Positions 55,853 to 64,000 of a stretch of 64,000 nucleotides of DNA are shown here, piece by piece (position 1 is the first letter of the stretch; each line of letters opens with the position of its first letter). The DNA comes from Cyanobacterium sp. Dongsha4 (GTDB lineage: Bacteria > Cyanobacteriota > Cyanobacteriia > Cyanobacteriales > Cyanobacteriaceae). The notes beneath the pieces are model-generated. The model did no database searches. It was not told the DNA's origin and saw only the letters and a list, made by a program, of their open reading frames with translations. The position numbers and the translations under genes are program-made. The stretch covers positions 620,001 to 684,000 of the forward strand of contig NZ_CP084098.1 of NCBI RefSeq assembly GCF_036345015.1, given 5' to 3'.

Positions 55853-57157
55853 TCAATTATCCATTAATTTTTTTCTCCATTCTTCATCTATTTTATCTCT
55901 CTGTTCTATTTCTTGGTCTAATAAATCTTTTTCTGTAGAGTAAGCTAAGTTTTCCCCTGTAATTACTTTTTGTTGGGCAAATTGTTGAGCATAGTTAATC
56001 TTATTTTGTAATTGGGAATTGGATTCTAATATATTTGCTCGATTTTGTCTTTGGTTATTTCTTTCTACTACTTTGTTATTGCGATTTTGTAACCAAAAAT
56101 AACGGATTAAAGGAATGGTTAAATAACTGACTGCGTAAGCAACTAAAATGCCATAAATAGAGTTCACAAATAGAATAAATCCTCCCATTTCTTGGGCTAA
56201 TTCGGGAGTAAGTAATGTACCTAACATTAAAGCTAATACTATATTAACTCCTCCAAGCGCGATCGCACCTATTTTTTGACCACTACTAGCAATACTAAAC
56301 TGCCATAAATTTTCTTTTAAATAAGGAGCAACACTAGCTTTATTTCTTTGTTTTGCTGTTACTTGTAATTCAGGAAAATAATAAATAATTTCTCCTTTAT
56401 CTGACACTTCAGGATAACCATTAAAGCGAATTAAAATGGGTAAAATATAATTTTCATCTTCCTGATTACTATTATTAATAGTATCTAAATAGGGCGCAAC
56501 TTGTTCAGCTATAATTGCACCATTATTATTTTTTATTACTGAAGCAATTTCTTGCCAACGTCTTTCTTCTAAATTACGATTAGGATTACCATCACCAAAT
56601 AGAAAAGAATAAATTGACTCTAAAAAATTAAGCTCATTTTCTGTTTTATTATTACGTTGTCTTTGATAGCGTCTTTCTTCATAATTAGGGGAAAACATCC
56701 AGAAAAAATCTGGGGAAATCCAAAATTGAGGTAGAAAAAAGAAACCTCCCCCTCTCCGTGAATCTCCTCCATTGTTATCCCCGTCTTTGCTACTACTTAT
56801 GGCAACAACAATCACAATAATAGCTAGTAACATAATAATAATAGAAGAAATCAGGATAATTCCGAAGGATATTTTAATTAAATAAAAAACTATATCCCAT
56901 GCTTTTTGTAACCATTTTCGCCATCTTAATTGCCAGTATTTATTGCGAAGAATTGAGCGAAAATTAGAAGCAAATAAATAGACAATATCTCCTGTTTCTG
57001 CTACTTGTAAATGTCCATTAGTATCGTTGGCTAATTGCAATAATTCTTGTTGAACAATTTTAACATCTAAGCCAGATTGAGTTGCGACATCACCCACAGT
57101 CACTCGGTAGTTAAGTTTTTCAACCGATTGCATAATCGCAGAATTAGGACTTGCCAT
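55853..57157 (-). CDS. Conserved membrane protein with N-terminal winged helix
   Basis: A protein of 434 residues. Residues about 12-70 look like a winged helix-turn-helix (VTVGDVATQSGLDVKIVQQELLQLA). Two TM segments follow close together (about 88-130), and then a glycine-rich GGDSRRGGGFFFLPQFW loop. A charged region (about 160-240) carries a second helix-turn-helix-like stretch, and two further TM segments lie near 295-345. The last 80 residues are polar and coiled-coil-like. It is a cyanobacterial protein of unknown function; a membrane-bound regulator is possible but unproven. It is divergent from gshA. Confidence 0.8.
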   Translation of the reverse strand: MASPNSAIMQSVEKLNYRVTVGDVATQSGLDVKIVQQELLQLANDTNGHLQVAETGDIVYLFASNFRSILRNKYWQLRWRKWLQKAWDIVFYLIKISFGIILISSIIIMLLAIIVIVVAISSSKDGDNNGGDSRRGGGFFFLPQFWISPDFFWMFSPNYEERRYQRQRNNKTENELNFLESIYSFLFGDGNPNRNLEERRWQEIASVIKNNNGAIIAEQVAPYLDTINNSNQEDENYILPILIRFNGYPEVSDKGEIIYYFPELQVTAKQRNKASVAPYLKENLWQFSIASSGQKIGAIALGGVNIVLALMLGTLLTPELAQEMGGFILFVNSIYGILVAYAVSYLTIPLIRYFWLQNRNNKVVERNNQRQNRANILESNSQLQNKINYAQQFAQQKVITGENLAYSTEKDLLDQEIEQRDKIDEEWRKKLMDN

Positions 57158-57245
57158 TGTTATTCCCCTCTATTCTCCTCTAAGATATTTTTGATGATGG
57201 AAAACATTTTCTTTTTTTACTATAGCAATTTAGAAATTGTAAATC

Positions 57246-57274
57246 TTGTCAAGACAATTATTATCCTTGATAAT
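57246..57274 (+). promoter_or_regulatory. Candidate gshA promoter
   Basis: TTGTCA (57246-57251) and GATAAT (57269-57274) with a 17-base spacer. TTGTCAAGACAA around the -35 is a palindrome and could bind a regulator. The coding start is 33 bases beyond the -10. Confidence 0.45.
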
Positions 57275-57306
57275 AGAATAGATAGAGTCATGATAGAGGA
57301 AAAAAT

Positions 57307-58461
57307 GTGCTGTTATCCAAAGGATTTGAAGTTGAAGTTTATACTGGTACTCCTAAAGGTGAAATAATCGGACTTTCTAGCCAAATTGTTCAAGATTTAA
57401 AGGGTTTTGTGCGTGAGCCTGATAGTCGTAATGTAGAATATACTACCGCTCCTTTGTGTAATTACGATCGCCTCTTATGTGCTTTGTTACGCCCTCGTAA
57501 AGATTTACGTCAATATCTCAAATCTTTAGGGAATTATACCATTGTACCCGGTAGCACTTTATCTTTAGGTGATAGTAGCCGTTTTTACCGCTCTGATCCT
57601 CAAAATCATTATCATGACTATATTGAAAATACTTACCATACCAATATTGTCACCGCTAGTATTCACATTAATATCGGTATTGAAGACACAGAAAAATTAA
57701 TTCAAGCATATCGTCTAATTCGTATGGAAGCACCTTTGTTGTTAGCATTGAGTGCATCCTCTCCCTTTTTAGATAATCAAGTAACGGGGTATCATTCTAC
57801 CCGTTGGCATTTATTCCCTCATACCCCCATAGATGTGCCTTTATTTCGTAATCATAGTCATTTTGTTGAGTGGGTTGAAAAACAGTTGGTTTTGGGAACG
57901 ATGCAAAACGTAAGGCACTTGTGGTGTTCTGTGCGTCCCAATGGAGATAATCGCCCTTATAGTCTGAATCGGTTAGAGTTGAGAATTTGTGATTTAGTGT
58001 TAAATCCTATTCATTTATTAGCCATTACGGCAATTTTAGAGGCGAGAATTTTTCAGATTTTAGCAGATAGTACTTTAGATCCTCTACAACAGAGTACCAT
58101 TAGTCAAGGAGATTTGGAGACAGAATTATTAAAAATAGTCCGTCACAATGAACAGGCGGTGAGTAAAAACAGTTTAGATGCGACTTTGTATCATTGGCAA
58201 GATGGTAGGGAAATAGTTGCCCGTGATTGGTTAGAAAGTTTAGTTGCCCAGTTATATCCTACTGCTAAGGATTTAGGTTTTGCTTGTTTTTTAACTCCCG
58301 TTAATCGTCTAATTCGAGAAGGTAATCAGGCTCAACAATGGCTAAAAAAATATGAACAAGGTATTTCTATTTCTACAATTATAGAAGATGCGATCGCATC
58401 TGTGTATCAAGAGGAAAAGGAATTAGAAGACAAACTTTGTGAGCCTATTTTGGTGGCATAA
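57307..58461 (+). CDS. gshA: Glutamate-cysteine ligase, cyanobacterial type
   Basis: A protein of 384 residues that makes gamma-glutamylcysteine for glutathione. The N-terminal LLSKGFEVEVYTGTPKGEIIGLS and FVREPDSRNVEYTTAPL blocks and the IHINIGIEDTEKL and RLELRICDLVLNP segments mark the cyanobacterial family, which is not close to E. coli GshA. The start is GTG at 57307. An ATG two bases earlier (57305) is in another frame. The GAGGA at about 57297 fits the GTG. It is transcribed from a candidate promoter 33 bases upstream. Confidence 0.94.
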   Translation: MLLSKGFEVEVYTGTPKGEIIGLSSQIVQDLKGFVREPDSRNVEYTTAPLCNYDRLLCALLRPRKDLRQYLKSLGNYTIVPGSTLSLGDSSRFYRSDPQNHYHDYIENTYHTNIVTASIHINIGIEDTEKLIQAYRLIRMEAPLLLALSASSPFLDNQVTGYHSTRWHLFPHTPIDVPLFRNHSHFVEWVEKQLVLGTMQNVRHLWCSVRPNGDNRPYSLNRLELRICDLVLNPIHLLAITAILEARIFQILADSTLDPLQQSTISQGDLETELLKIVRHNEQAVSKNSLDATLYHWQDGREIVARDWLESLVAQLYPTAKDLGFACFLTPVNRLIREGNQAQQWLKKYEQGISISTIIEDAIASVYQEEKELEDKLCEPILVA

Positions 58462-58599
58462 ATCATATGAATTATGACTCTTCTACAATGGTTATGATAG
58501 ATTAAGGGCAAGAGGCAAAAATGTCAAATAGCAGTCAAAAAAGTCTATAATTGTTTTTATAATTTTTCTAAAAAATTAGGATATTTATCTATTGGTAAA

Positions 58600-58941
58600 G
58601 TGTCTGTTTTTATTCCTAGTCAAATAGTAGCGTTAGATTATCAAAATAAGTCTTTATATTGTGAAGTAATAGATGCAATCGCATCTCGTGATTTATGTTG
58701 GGTTCGCCCAATTATTTTGGTGGATAAAATTACAGAAAAAACTGATTATTTAACAGATAAAAATGATATTTACGATCTACGGTTTACCTCAGATTTATTA
58801 TGGAATATAAAAGATTTTAGAATGGTTTTAGATACGGAATATATTGAATTTTTAGTTAATTTAAGTGATTTTGAATTTGATGATGAGAAGTTAATATTAG
58901 CGAGAGAAAAACTAAGATTATTTATAAAAGAAATTTGCTGA
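58600..58941 (+). CDS. Conserved hypothetical protein
   Basis: A protein of 113 residues beginning at GTG; no ATG precedes the conserved part. It is acidic, without signal peptide or TM helix. A pattern of CEVIDAIASRDLCWVRPIIL, then DLRFTSDLLW, suggests a small alpha/beta protein. I do not recognise its family. It follows gshA by 138 bases on the same strand. The start is uncertain: in-frame upstream codons remain open for several residues. Confidence 0.7.
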   Translation: MSVFIPSQIVALDYQNKSLYCEVIDAIASRDLCWVRPIILVDKITEKTDYLTDKNDIYDLRFTSDLLWNIKDFRMVLDTEYIEFLVNLSDFEFDDEKLILAREKLRLFIKEIC

Positions 58942-59007
58942 TGTATTGTTGGATTTTATTAAAAACTTAAACGCAATTCTTAATTTATATATATTATTCG
59001 AGAAAAA

Positions 59008-61503
59008 TCAAGGGTCTTTTTGAAAATTTAAACAGTAATTTAACTGCTCTAATAAAAGACTATTAGCTTCTTGATTGAAATAACTTTGAGATAAAGTATT
59101 GTTTGTTAAAAAGCCATTAGTAACATCAACCCATTGAGAATCAAAACTAGGTAATGATAAACCATAATAATCACAATTTAGGATAAATTTGGGATTTATT
59201 TCATATTCATTTTGATTACTGATCTCATTAATTTTACTATTTAATAGTAAGCTATTTCCAAAAAAAACATCAATTTTATTATTTTCCAAATCAGTTAATA
59301 CATTTTCAAAACTGCGGTAGTAAACCTTTGATGCTTGAGGATAGTTTTCATCCAAAAACGTTTCATTAGCTATATTATATATACTGCCAATATGTAAACT
59401 ATTTAACTTGCTAAGATTAAAATTTTGAGCATCCTTCTGGGGTAATAAAAATTGATTTCCTGTTACCATAAAAGGAATAGAAAATACTATTTTATCTATA
59501 TTATTAGAAATTATTTGACCACATTCAAGATGAACTTGATTCGTAGTAATTAAATTAAAGAGATTCTCTGAATCAGAAGGAATAAACACCAATTTTATTT
59601 CAAAGTCAAAATCAAAATTTGATTCTAAATAATCAGCTAAATTATGTCCTAAAAAAGAACAAAAACCACTCCATTCACCATCTTGATTTATATATCCCAA
59701 AGGCTCATTATTTTGAGGATAAGCAATTTTTAAAACTCCTGTTTTTTTTATCTCTTCAAGAATTGATAAATTTTGATTTTCCCAACTAGGAGTAATGGCT
59801 AAAGGTGTTTCTATGGCAAAAGGTAAATCTCCTCCATAAGCATCTTTCAAATTATTGACACTTAATTGATTAATTTGTTTTACCTGTAAAGAATTATTTT
59901 CTCTAAATTTGCCATAATCTGAACTTAAATAAACTAAATAATCCTGATTATTTTTTAAATAAACTTCTAAAAAAGCAATAACGATACCTCGAAAATATTC
60001 ACTGCTTATATCTCTATTTTTTCCTAATAAAAACTCTGGTAAACTATCTAAAGTAAATTCGGGAGAGGGCTGTGTTGAACTAAAATGAGTACCGGGTTGG
60101 AAAAAAATTAAATATTTAGGTATATTTTTTAACCATAAAAAAGGGTGTATTTGCTCAATTACAAAAGGAGTAATTATATCTTGACTTCCGGCAGTAATCA
60201 TCGTTGGAATTTTGATTTTACCCAACCCTTCTGAAGCAAAAATACTACTTACCAGAGGATGAGTCGCAATTACTGCTTTAACACGAGAATCAGCGACTTG
60301 ATATTGGGCAGGAGGTAAATAACTCGCTTGACACTGGAGAATAAGGGCGATGTTTATAATTACTCTGTCTGAACTACATTCTGTTTGTAAACGATTTATA
60401 TTCAACGGAGCACCAGCAATTTGTAGTGCGGTTGTTCCTCCTAGTGAATCTCCTATAACTCCTATCTGGGAAAGATTAGCCCTTTTTTGCCATAAACTAT
60501 TATCTCCCTGAAAAGATTCTAAGTAATCAATAATATAACTTAAGTCAGCAGGACGAGCTAAATATTCCATCGGACTTAATGCGCTACTTAATGTCCCTTT
60601 TAATAATTCTTGACGATATTGTAAATCACTACCAATATGTTGAGGTATAGCAACAATAAAACCATAGGAAGCTAAATGTTGAGCAAGAGAGGTAAAATTT
60701 TCTCTGACAGAACCAAAACCATGAGATATTAAAACTAGAGGAAAAGTCTGGGTAGCGTCATCAGGTAAATAAAAATCCACAGGGAAATTATATTGAGAAA
60801 CAAAGCCTTCTTTTGTCATTCTTACTTGATTTCTTTCAAGAATAACAGTTTTTTTAATGACATTATATTGACCTTTTTTTGCTAAATCAGGTAAATTCTC
60901 CAGTTGAGACATGGAGGCATTGTGACTATTTTTTTCTGCCACATTATCAATGGCTTTAGTTACCGCATCACCGTAACTTTGATAAGCAAATATTTCATCT
61001 TTTAATTGTGCTAATAACTCTAAATTAACGTAAACTTCCTGAGTGGGAAAGGTCTTTAAAACATCAATTAAATTCCAAGATTCTTGATTTCCTGCTGTAG
61101 TTAAAATTGCACCTCTTATGGCGTAAAAACCGTTTCTTTGGCTATGAGAAGAAATTACTTTTCCTAATTGTTTGATTAAGTCTTGGGCTAAGGAGGTACG
61201 ACTTATTCTATATAAACTTGCTTGAGGAAATTGAAAAGACTTATTTAAAAATAGTCTAACCTCAAAGAGAGTTTTTTGATCTAATTGAGAAGCATAAGGC
61301 TCTAAATCTTCGTTTAATTCTCCTGTTTTAGCAAAAGTTTCTAAGGATTCTACAGCTACAGAAAAAGATAGTGAACCATAAACAAAATTAATTTTTTCTG
61401 CACTTTCAGCAGATTTTGAAAATAGACAAGTAAATAAACTAATTAAAATACTAATCAGGAAAACTTTTTGCTGATATTGTTTAATTTTTGTAAATAATTT
61501 CAT
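59008..61503 (-). CDS. Secreted DUF1400 alpha/beta-hydrolase fused to solute-binding domain
   Basis: A protein of 831 residues with three parts. (1) A signal peptide (about 13-35) and a DUF1400 region (about 36-175, starting INFVYGSLSFSVAVESLETFAKTG). (2) An alpha/beta-hydrolase (about 235-515) with the oxyanion strand LISHGFGSVREN, nucleophile Ser353 in GDSLGG, and likely acid Asp442 and His473 (GTHFSS). This resembles platelet-activating-factor acetylhydrolase-like esterases. (3) A family-3 solute-binding domain (about 582-815), beginning EIKKTGVLKIAYP and with GEWSGFCSFLGHNLADYL. DUF1400 with hydrolase is common in cyanobacteria; the added binding domain is unusual. There is no frameshift or stop at the junction, and the linker at about 540-580 is plausible. 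Substrate unknown. Confidence 0.88.
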   Translation of the reverse strand: MKLFTKIKQYQQKVFLISILISLFTCLFSKSAESAEKINFVYGSLSFSVAVESLETFAKTGELNEDLEPYASQLDQKTLFEVRLFLNKSFQFPQASLYRISRTSLAQDLIKQLGKVISSHSQRNGFYAIRGAILTTAGNQESWNLIDVLKTFPTQEVYVNLELLAQLKDEIFAYQSYGDAVTKAIDNVAEKNSHNASMSQLENLPDLAKKGQYNVIKKTVILERNQVRMTKEGFVSQYNFPVDFYLPDDATQTFPLVLISHGFGSVRENFTSLAQHLASYGFIVAIPQHIGSDLQYRQELLKGTLSSALSPMEYLARPADLSYIIDYLESFQGDNSLWQKRANLSQIGVIGDSLGGTTALQIAGAPLNINRLQTECSSDRVIINIALILQCQASYLPPAQYQVADSRVKAVIATHPLVSSIFASEGLGKIKIPTMITAGSQDIITPFVIEQIHPFLWLKNIPKYLIFFQPGTHFSSTQPSPEFTLDSLPEFLLGKNRDISSEYFRGIVIAFLEVYLKNNQDYLVYLSSDYGKFRENNSLQVKQINQLSVNNLKDAYGGDLPFAIETPLAITPSWENQNLSILEEIKKTGVLKIAYPQNNEPLGYINQDGEWSGFCSFLGHNLADYLESNFDFDFEIKLVFIPSDSENLFNLITTNQVHLECGQIISNNIDKIVFSIPFMVTGNQFLLPQKDAQNFNLSKLNSLHIGSIYNIANETFLDENYPQASKVYYRSFENVLTDLENNKIDVFFGNSLLLNSKINEISNQNEYEINPKFILNCDYYGLSLPSFDSQWVDVTNGFLTNNTLSQSYFNQEANSLLLEQLNYCLNFQKDP

Positions 61504-61545
61504 GGCTATTAAACATAAATTTTATTGTAAAAAATATAAAAATAC

Positions 61546-61574
61546 TTGTCATAAAATAATAAAATTGTTATAAT
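61546..61574 (+). promoter_or_regulatory. Near-consensus promoter of candidate small RNA
   Basis: TTGTCA (61546-61551), a 17-base spacer and TATAAT (61569-61574) on the plus strand. The -35 matches the sigma-70 consensus at 5 of 6 positions and the -10 fully. It points away from the minus-strand fusion gene and toward a strong hairpin. Confidence 0.6.
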
Positions 61575-61580
61575 GTAGTT

Positions 61581-61645
61581 AAAGCTAAATAGTCACCTTT
61601 CTCTTGACCCGTAGCGATCGAGGGAGGGGTGGCTTCTGCTTTTTA
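61581..61645 (+). ncRNA. Candidate small RNA, ~65 nt
   Basis: Starting about 7 bases after the TATAAT, the plus strand can fold into one long hairpin. AAAGC (61581-61585) pairs with GCTTT (61638-61642). After an internal loop, a 15-bp helix (61591-61605 with 61620-61634) with about five G-U pairs closes on a 14-base loop GACCCGTAGCGATC. A T-run (61640-61644) ends it, terminator-like. The G-U pairs make the fold better on this strand than on the other. No plus-strand gene is upstream. Size is like known cyanobacterial small RNAs, but I cannot assign it to one. Confidence 0.5.
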
Positions 61646-61831
61646 TTGGCGAGTTATAACGAAATCAAATTTATTAATTAGTGAATAGGTTTCTAAAGGG
61701 CAAAGTTAAAAGGGCAAGGGGCAAAGGTAAATAGTTGATAATTAATAACTCCTAACTCCTCTTCCCCTCTCACCACCCTCTCCTCAACATCTCAACTCAA
61801 CTAAATATTCTAGTCATCAAACTAAGGTTAT
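61646..61831. repeat. Dispersed repeat filler downstream of pyrC
   Basis: It carries GGGCAAAGTTAAAAGGGCAAG filler and the dispersed module GGTAAATAGTTGATAATTAATAACTCC (about 61726-61752), which also occurs near 34191 and 38593 and, reversed, inside MITE-like copies 3 and 4. There is no ORF. Confidence 0.65.
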
Positions 61832-63145
61832 TTAAGATTCAAAAGTAAGAGCTTTTCCTCTGACATCGGTGCATAATTGACCGTTATCAAGGGCAATATT
61901 GCCATTAACAATGGTGTAAACAGGCCATCCTGTTAATTCCCATCCTTCAAATGGACTCCAACCACATTTAGTTGATAAATTTTCTTTTAAAACAGGGCGA
62001 TAATTATTTAAGTCAACTAAGATTAAATCTGCATCATAGCCAATTTTTATTTCTCCTTTATTGGGAATTTTGTATAATTTCGCGGGGTTAGTACACATCC
62101 ACTTCACTACTTGCTCAACACTACATCTCCCTTTTTTTGCTTCTGTTAACATTAAGACTAAAGAGGTTTCTACTCCGGGCATTCCTGATGGGCTATGGGG
62201 ATAGGGTTTTGCTTTTTCTTCCAAGGTATGGGGGGCGTGATCTGTTGCGATACAATCAATTACACCATCTAGTAATGCTTTCCATAATATTTCATTATTT
62301 TGAGGCGATCGCAGTGGGGGGTTCATTTGTGCTAAAGTCCCTATTTTTTCATAGGCTTCGGTATTTAGTAAGAGATGTTGGGGGGTAACTTCGGTACTAA
62401 TCCAAGGAGTTTTATGGGTGCGTAAATATTCTGCCTCAATGCCCGTGCTTAAATGAAGAATGTGTAATCTTCTTTGATATTTATTCGCCAGTTTTACTGC
62501 CAATTTTGTGGCATTTAAAGCCGCTTCTTCGTCTTGTATCTGAGAATGAATGGCAGGATCGCTAATACCCGCAAATTCTTTTCTTCTCTCCATTATACGG
62601 GCTTGATCTTCCGCATGAACAGCAATGATGCGATCGCCTTTTGCAAAAATAGGTTCAATTTCTTCCTCTGTACTTACCAACAACGCACCATGTTGTGACC
62701 CCATAAATATTTTTATACCACAAGCAGGACTCGCTTCCCGTAAATCATCTAAATTGTCCGCCGTTGCCCCCATGAAAAAACCATAATTAACTAAACATTT
62801 CTCTTTGGCACGGTTGAGTTTATCATCTAAAGCCGCTTGAGTCGTGGTTAAAGGCTTTGTATTGGGCATTTCCAAAAACGACGTTACCCCCCCCTTAGCA
62901 CAAGCACAACTAGCCGTAAATAGGTCTTCTTTATGCTCTAAACCGGGTTCACGGAAATGGACTTGAGGATCAATTACTCCTGGTAATAAAGTTAGTCCTT
63001 TTCCATCAATAATTCTGGCAGATTCACTATGTAGAGCAGTACCGATTTCTGCGATTTTCCCTTGTTGAACTAAAACATCTCCTAAAAGAAGTTCCCCTTC
63101 AGGTAAAACTATTTCTGCTTGTTTGATTAATAAATCAGAGGTCAT
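61832..63145 (-). CDS. pyrC: Dihydroorotase (amidohydrolase family)
   Basis: A protein of 437 residues. It closes carbamoyl-aspartate to dihydroorotate in pyrimidine synthesis. Visible are VHFREPGLEHKEDL, GGVTSFLEMPNTKP, GIKIFMGS with Lys145, AVHAED with His177, HILHLS with His228/His231, and ATDHAPHTLEEK with Asp302. The usual first metal motif DxHxH reads DPQVH (59-63), so one zinc-ligand His is Gln. The same variant is found in a group of bacterial dihydroorotases as far as I recall, so I keep the name, but activity of this copy is not certain. Confidence 0.88.
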   Translation of the reverse strand: MTSDLLIKQAEIVLPEGELLLGDVLVQQGKIAEIGTALHSESARIIDGKGLTLLPGVIDPQVHFREPGLEHKEDLFTASCACAKGGVTSFLEMPNTKPLTTTQAALDDKLNRAKEKCLVNYGFFMGATADNLDDLREASPACGIKIFMGSQHGALLVSTEEEIEPIFAKGDRIIAVHAEDQARIMERRKEFAGISDPAIHSQIQDEEAALNATKLAVKLANKYQRRLHILHLSTGIEAEYLRTHKTPWISTEVTPQHLLLNTEAYEKIGTLAQMNPPLRSPQNNEILWKALLDGVIDCIATDHAPHTLEEKAKPYPHSPSGMPGVETSLVLMLTEAKKGRCSVEQVVKWMCTNPAKLYKIPNKGEIKIGYDADLILVDLNNYRPVLKENLSTKCGWSPFEGWELTGWPVYTIVNGNIALDNGQLCTDVRGKALTFES

Positions 63146-63402
63146 AATAGTGTTTATTTCTTACTAAATTAATTGAGACAACAAAAAAATATATAGAAAA
63201 AATCACTTCTTTTATTAATGCTTAATTCTATTTTTTCAAGGCAATTTTATATTATCTCTTAATTGTTATTTTAATCTAAAATATCTTTTAATACAACCAC
63301 TGAGAAGCAAAATATTTTACATTCTGACCAAGATTATGTTAAGTTTTATAAAAATATAAAAGATTATAAATTAAACCCATAAATCAATATCAATTAATTT
63401 CT

Positions 63403-64000
63403 ATGAACAATAAAAAAGTAGATAAGCCTTATAAAAAACCAGCAATAGTGTCATGGTTATGTGAATGGTACTTAGATCGTATCTTTATTAGTCGAATAAT
63501 GGCAATTATTTCCGCACTAAATTTATTAGTTGTTGCTTTTGATATAACTTATATTCCCCTAAGAGATATATGGTTAAATGGCAAAATTACTCTAGGAAAA
63601 TTTAAAATAGGTCCTTATGAATATGAAGGTTTACCTTTAACTGTTTTACCTCAGAAATGGAGTCAAAAAATTACTCAATATGATGTGATAAAAGGTATTG
63701 AACCCAATAGAGATACTCAAACATATTTAAAGGAAGTTAGTTTATTAGAAGATAGTATTAATCAATATGGTTTAAATAGTTCTGAAACAGAAGAAATTTT
63801 GGCAAAATTGAGAGAATATAGTCAAGATATGATTGAGCAAAACCCCTTTGCTGTCGCTAATAAAAGTGGAACGTTAGAAGTTATAAAAAACCAGATGCGA
63901 GATCATATGAATAAATATATTGATAATCCTGAAGACTCTGCAAAACTTGCGTTTGATTCCTTCTGGAGTACTCAACATTTAGAGAAACAATTTCCCAAAG
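63403..64000 (+). CDS. Membrane protein, partial at window end
   Basis: The reading opens at the ATG at 63403 and runs past the window end (199 complete codons and one base). One TM helix (about 30-52) follows a basic N-terminus. The next part (about 60-199) is polar and helical, with SLLEDSINQYGLNSSETEEILAKLRE forming a likely coiled coil. I do not recognise the family, and the main domain may lie outside the window. The 257 bases between it and pyrC contain no gene and hold the divergent promoters. Confidence 0.75.
   Translation, partial: MNNKKVDKPYKKPAIVSWLCEWYLDRIFISRIMAIISALNLLVVAFDITYIPLRDIWLNGKITLGKFKIGPYEYEGLPLTVLPQKWSQKITQYDVIKGIEPNRDTQTYLKEVSLLEDSINQYGLNSSETEEILAKLREYSQDMIEQNPFAVANKSGTLEVIKNQMRDHMNKYIDNPEDSAKLAFDSFWSTQHLEKQFPK

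Noticed and set aside
57077-57367. Plus-strand reading that includes the ATG at 57305
   Set aside because: It overlaps both the 434-residue membrane protein and gshA in other frames and shows no protein-like composition.

Overview
This window is a piece of cyanobacterial chromosome. The direct evidence is a form IB RuBisCO operon (rbcL-rbcX-rbcS), the carboxysome shell pair ccmK3-ccmK4, a kaiA3-kaiB3 clock pair, the sulfolipid glycosyltransferase sqdX, a tocopherol/plastoquinone methyltransferase, the cyanobacterial glutamate-cysteine ligase, type IV pilus genes pilMNOQ, and many HIP1 octamers (GCGATCGC). The DNA is AT-rich. Together with the NrtS nitrate transporter and small scattered operons this suggests a unicellular Geminocystis/Cyanobacterium-like lineage; that placement is inference. 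Coordinates and motif positions were counted by hand.

Layout. 1-577: no gene, but a MITE-like element. 578-7385 (minus): a possible operon of hybrid histidine kinase, VWA-substrate-binding lipoprotein, coiled-coil membrane protein and substrate-binding protein. 7.6-9.4 kb: an epimerase and a secreted unknown. 9.5-11.6 kb: kaiA3, kaiB3, rpiA. 11.6-14.3 kb: a repeat protein, a degenerate AAA+-like protein and an MscS channel. 14.7-17.1 kb: rbcLXS with terminator. 17.4-22 kb: SF1 helicase-like protein, Ser/Thr kinase, diadenylate cyclase. 23.3-28.4 kb: rne, ygfZ, urtB, panD. 28.6-32.4 kb: a 57-residue membrane protein, a pentapeptide protein, the methyltransferase, tRNA-His, DUF4359. 32.6-37.5 kb: RND efflux adaptor and pump. 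37.6-40.4 kb: ccmK4, ccmK3, pntA. 40.8-48 kb: sqdX, map, FKBP, DUF4336, a methyltransferase, nrtS, lipoproteins. 48.3-53.4 kb: pilMNOQ. 53.5-64 kb: DUF3146, pentapeptide-TPR, FGE-like and membrane proteins, gshA, a hydrolase/solute-binding fusion, a candidate small RNA, pyrC, and a gene running off the end.

How the genes work together. Most are housekeeping genes for carbon fixation (rbc, ccmK, rpiA), redox (pntA, gshA), membranes and pigments (sqdX, methyltransferase), cofactors and nucleotides (panD, pyrC), RNA turnover (rne) and motility (pil). Several transporter or pathway members stand alone (urtB, pntA).

The less ordinary content is: (1) the kinase/VWA/coiled-coil/solute-binding locus; (2) the non-standard clock pair with an intact receiver domain on KaiA3; (3) a DUF1400 alpha/beta-hydrolase fused to a family-3 solute-binding domain; (4) two families of short non-autonomous elements with terminal inverted repeats and target duplications, one with four copies; (5) a candidate small RNA with a near-consensus promoter between pyrC and the fusion gene; (6) nrtS and a lipoprotein gene whose divergent start codons overlap.
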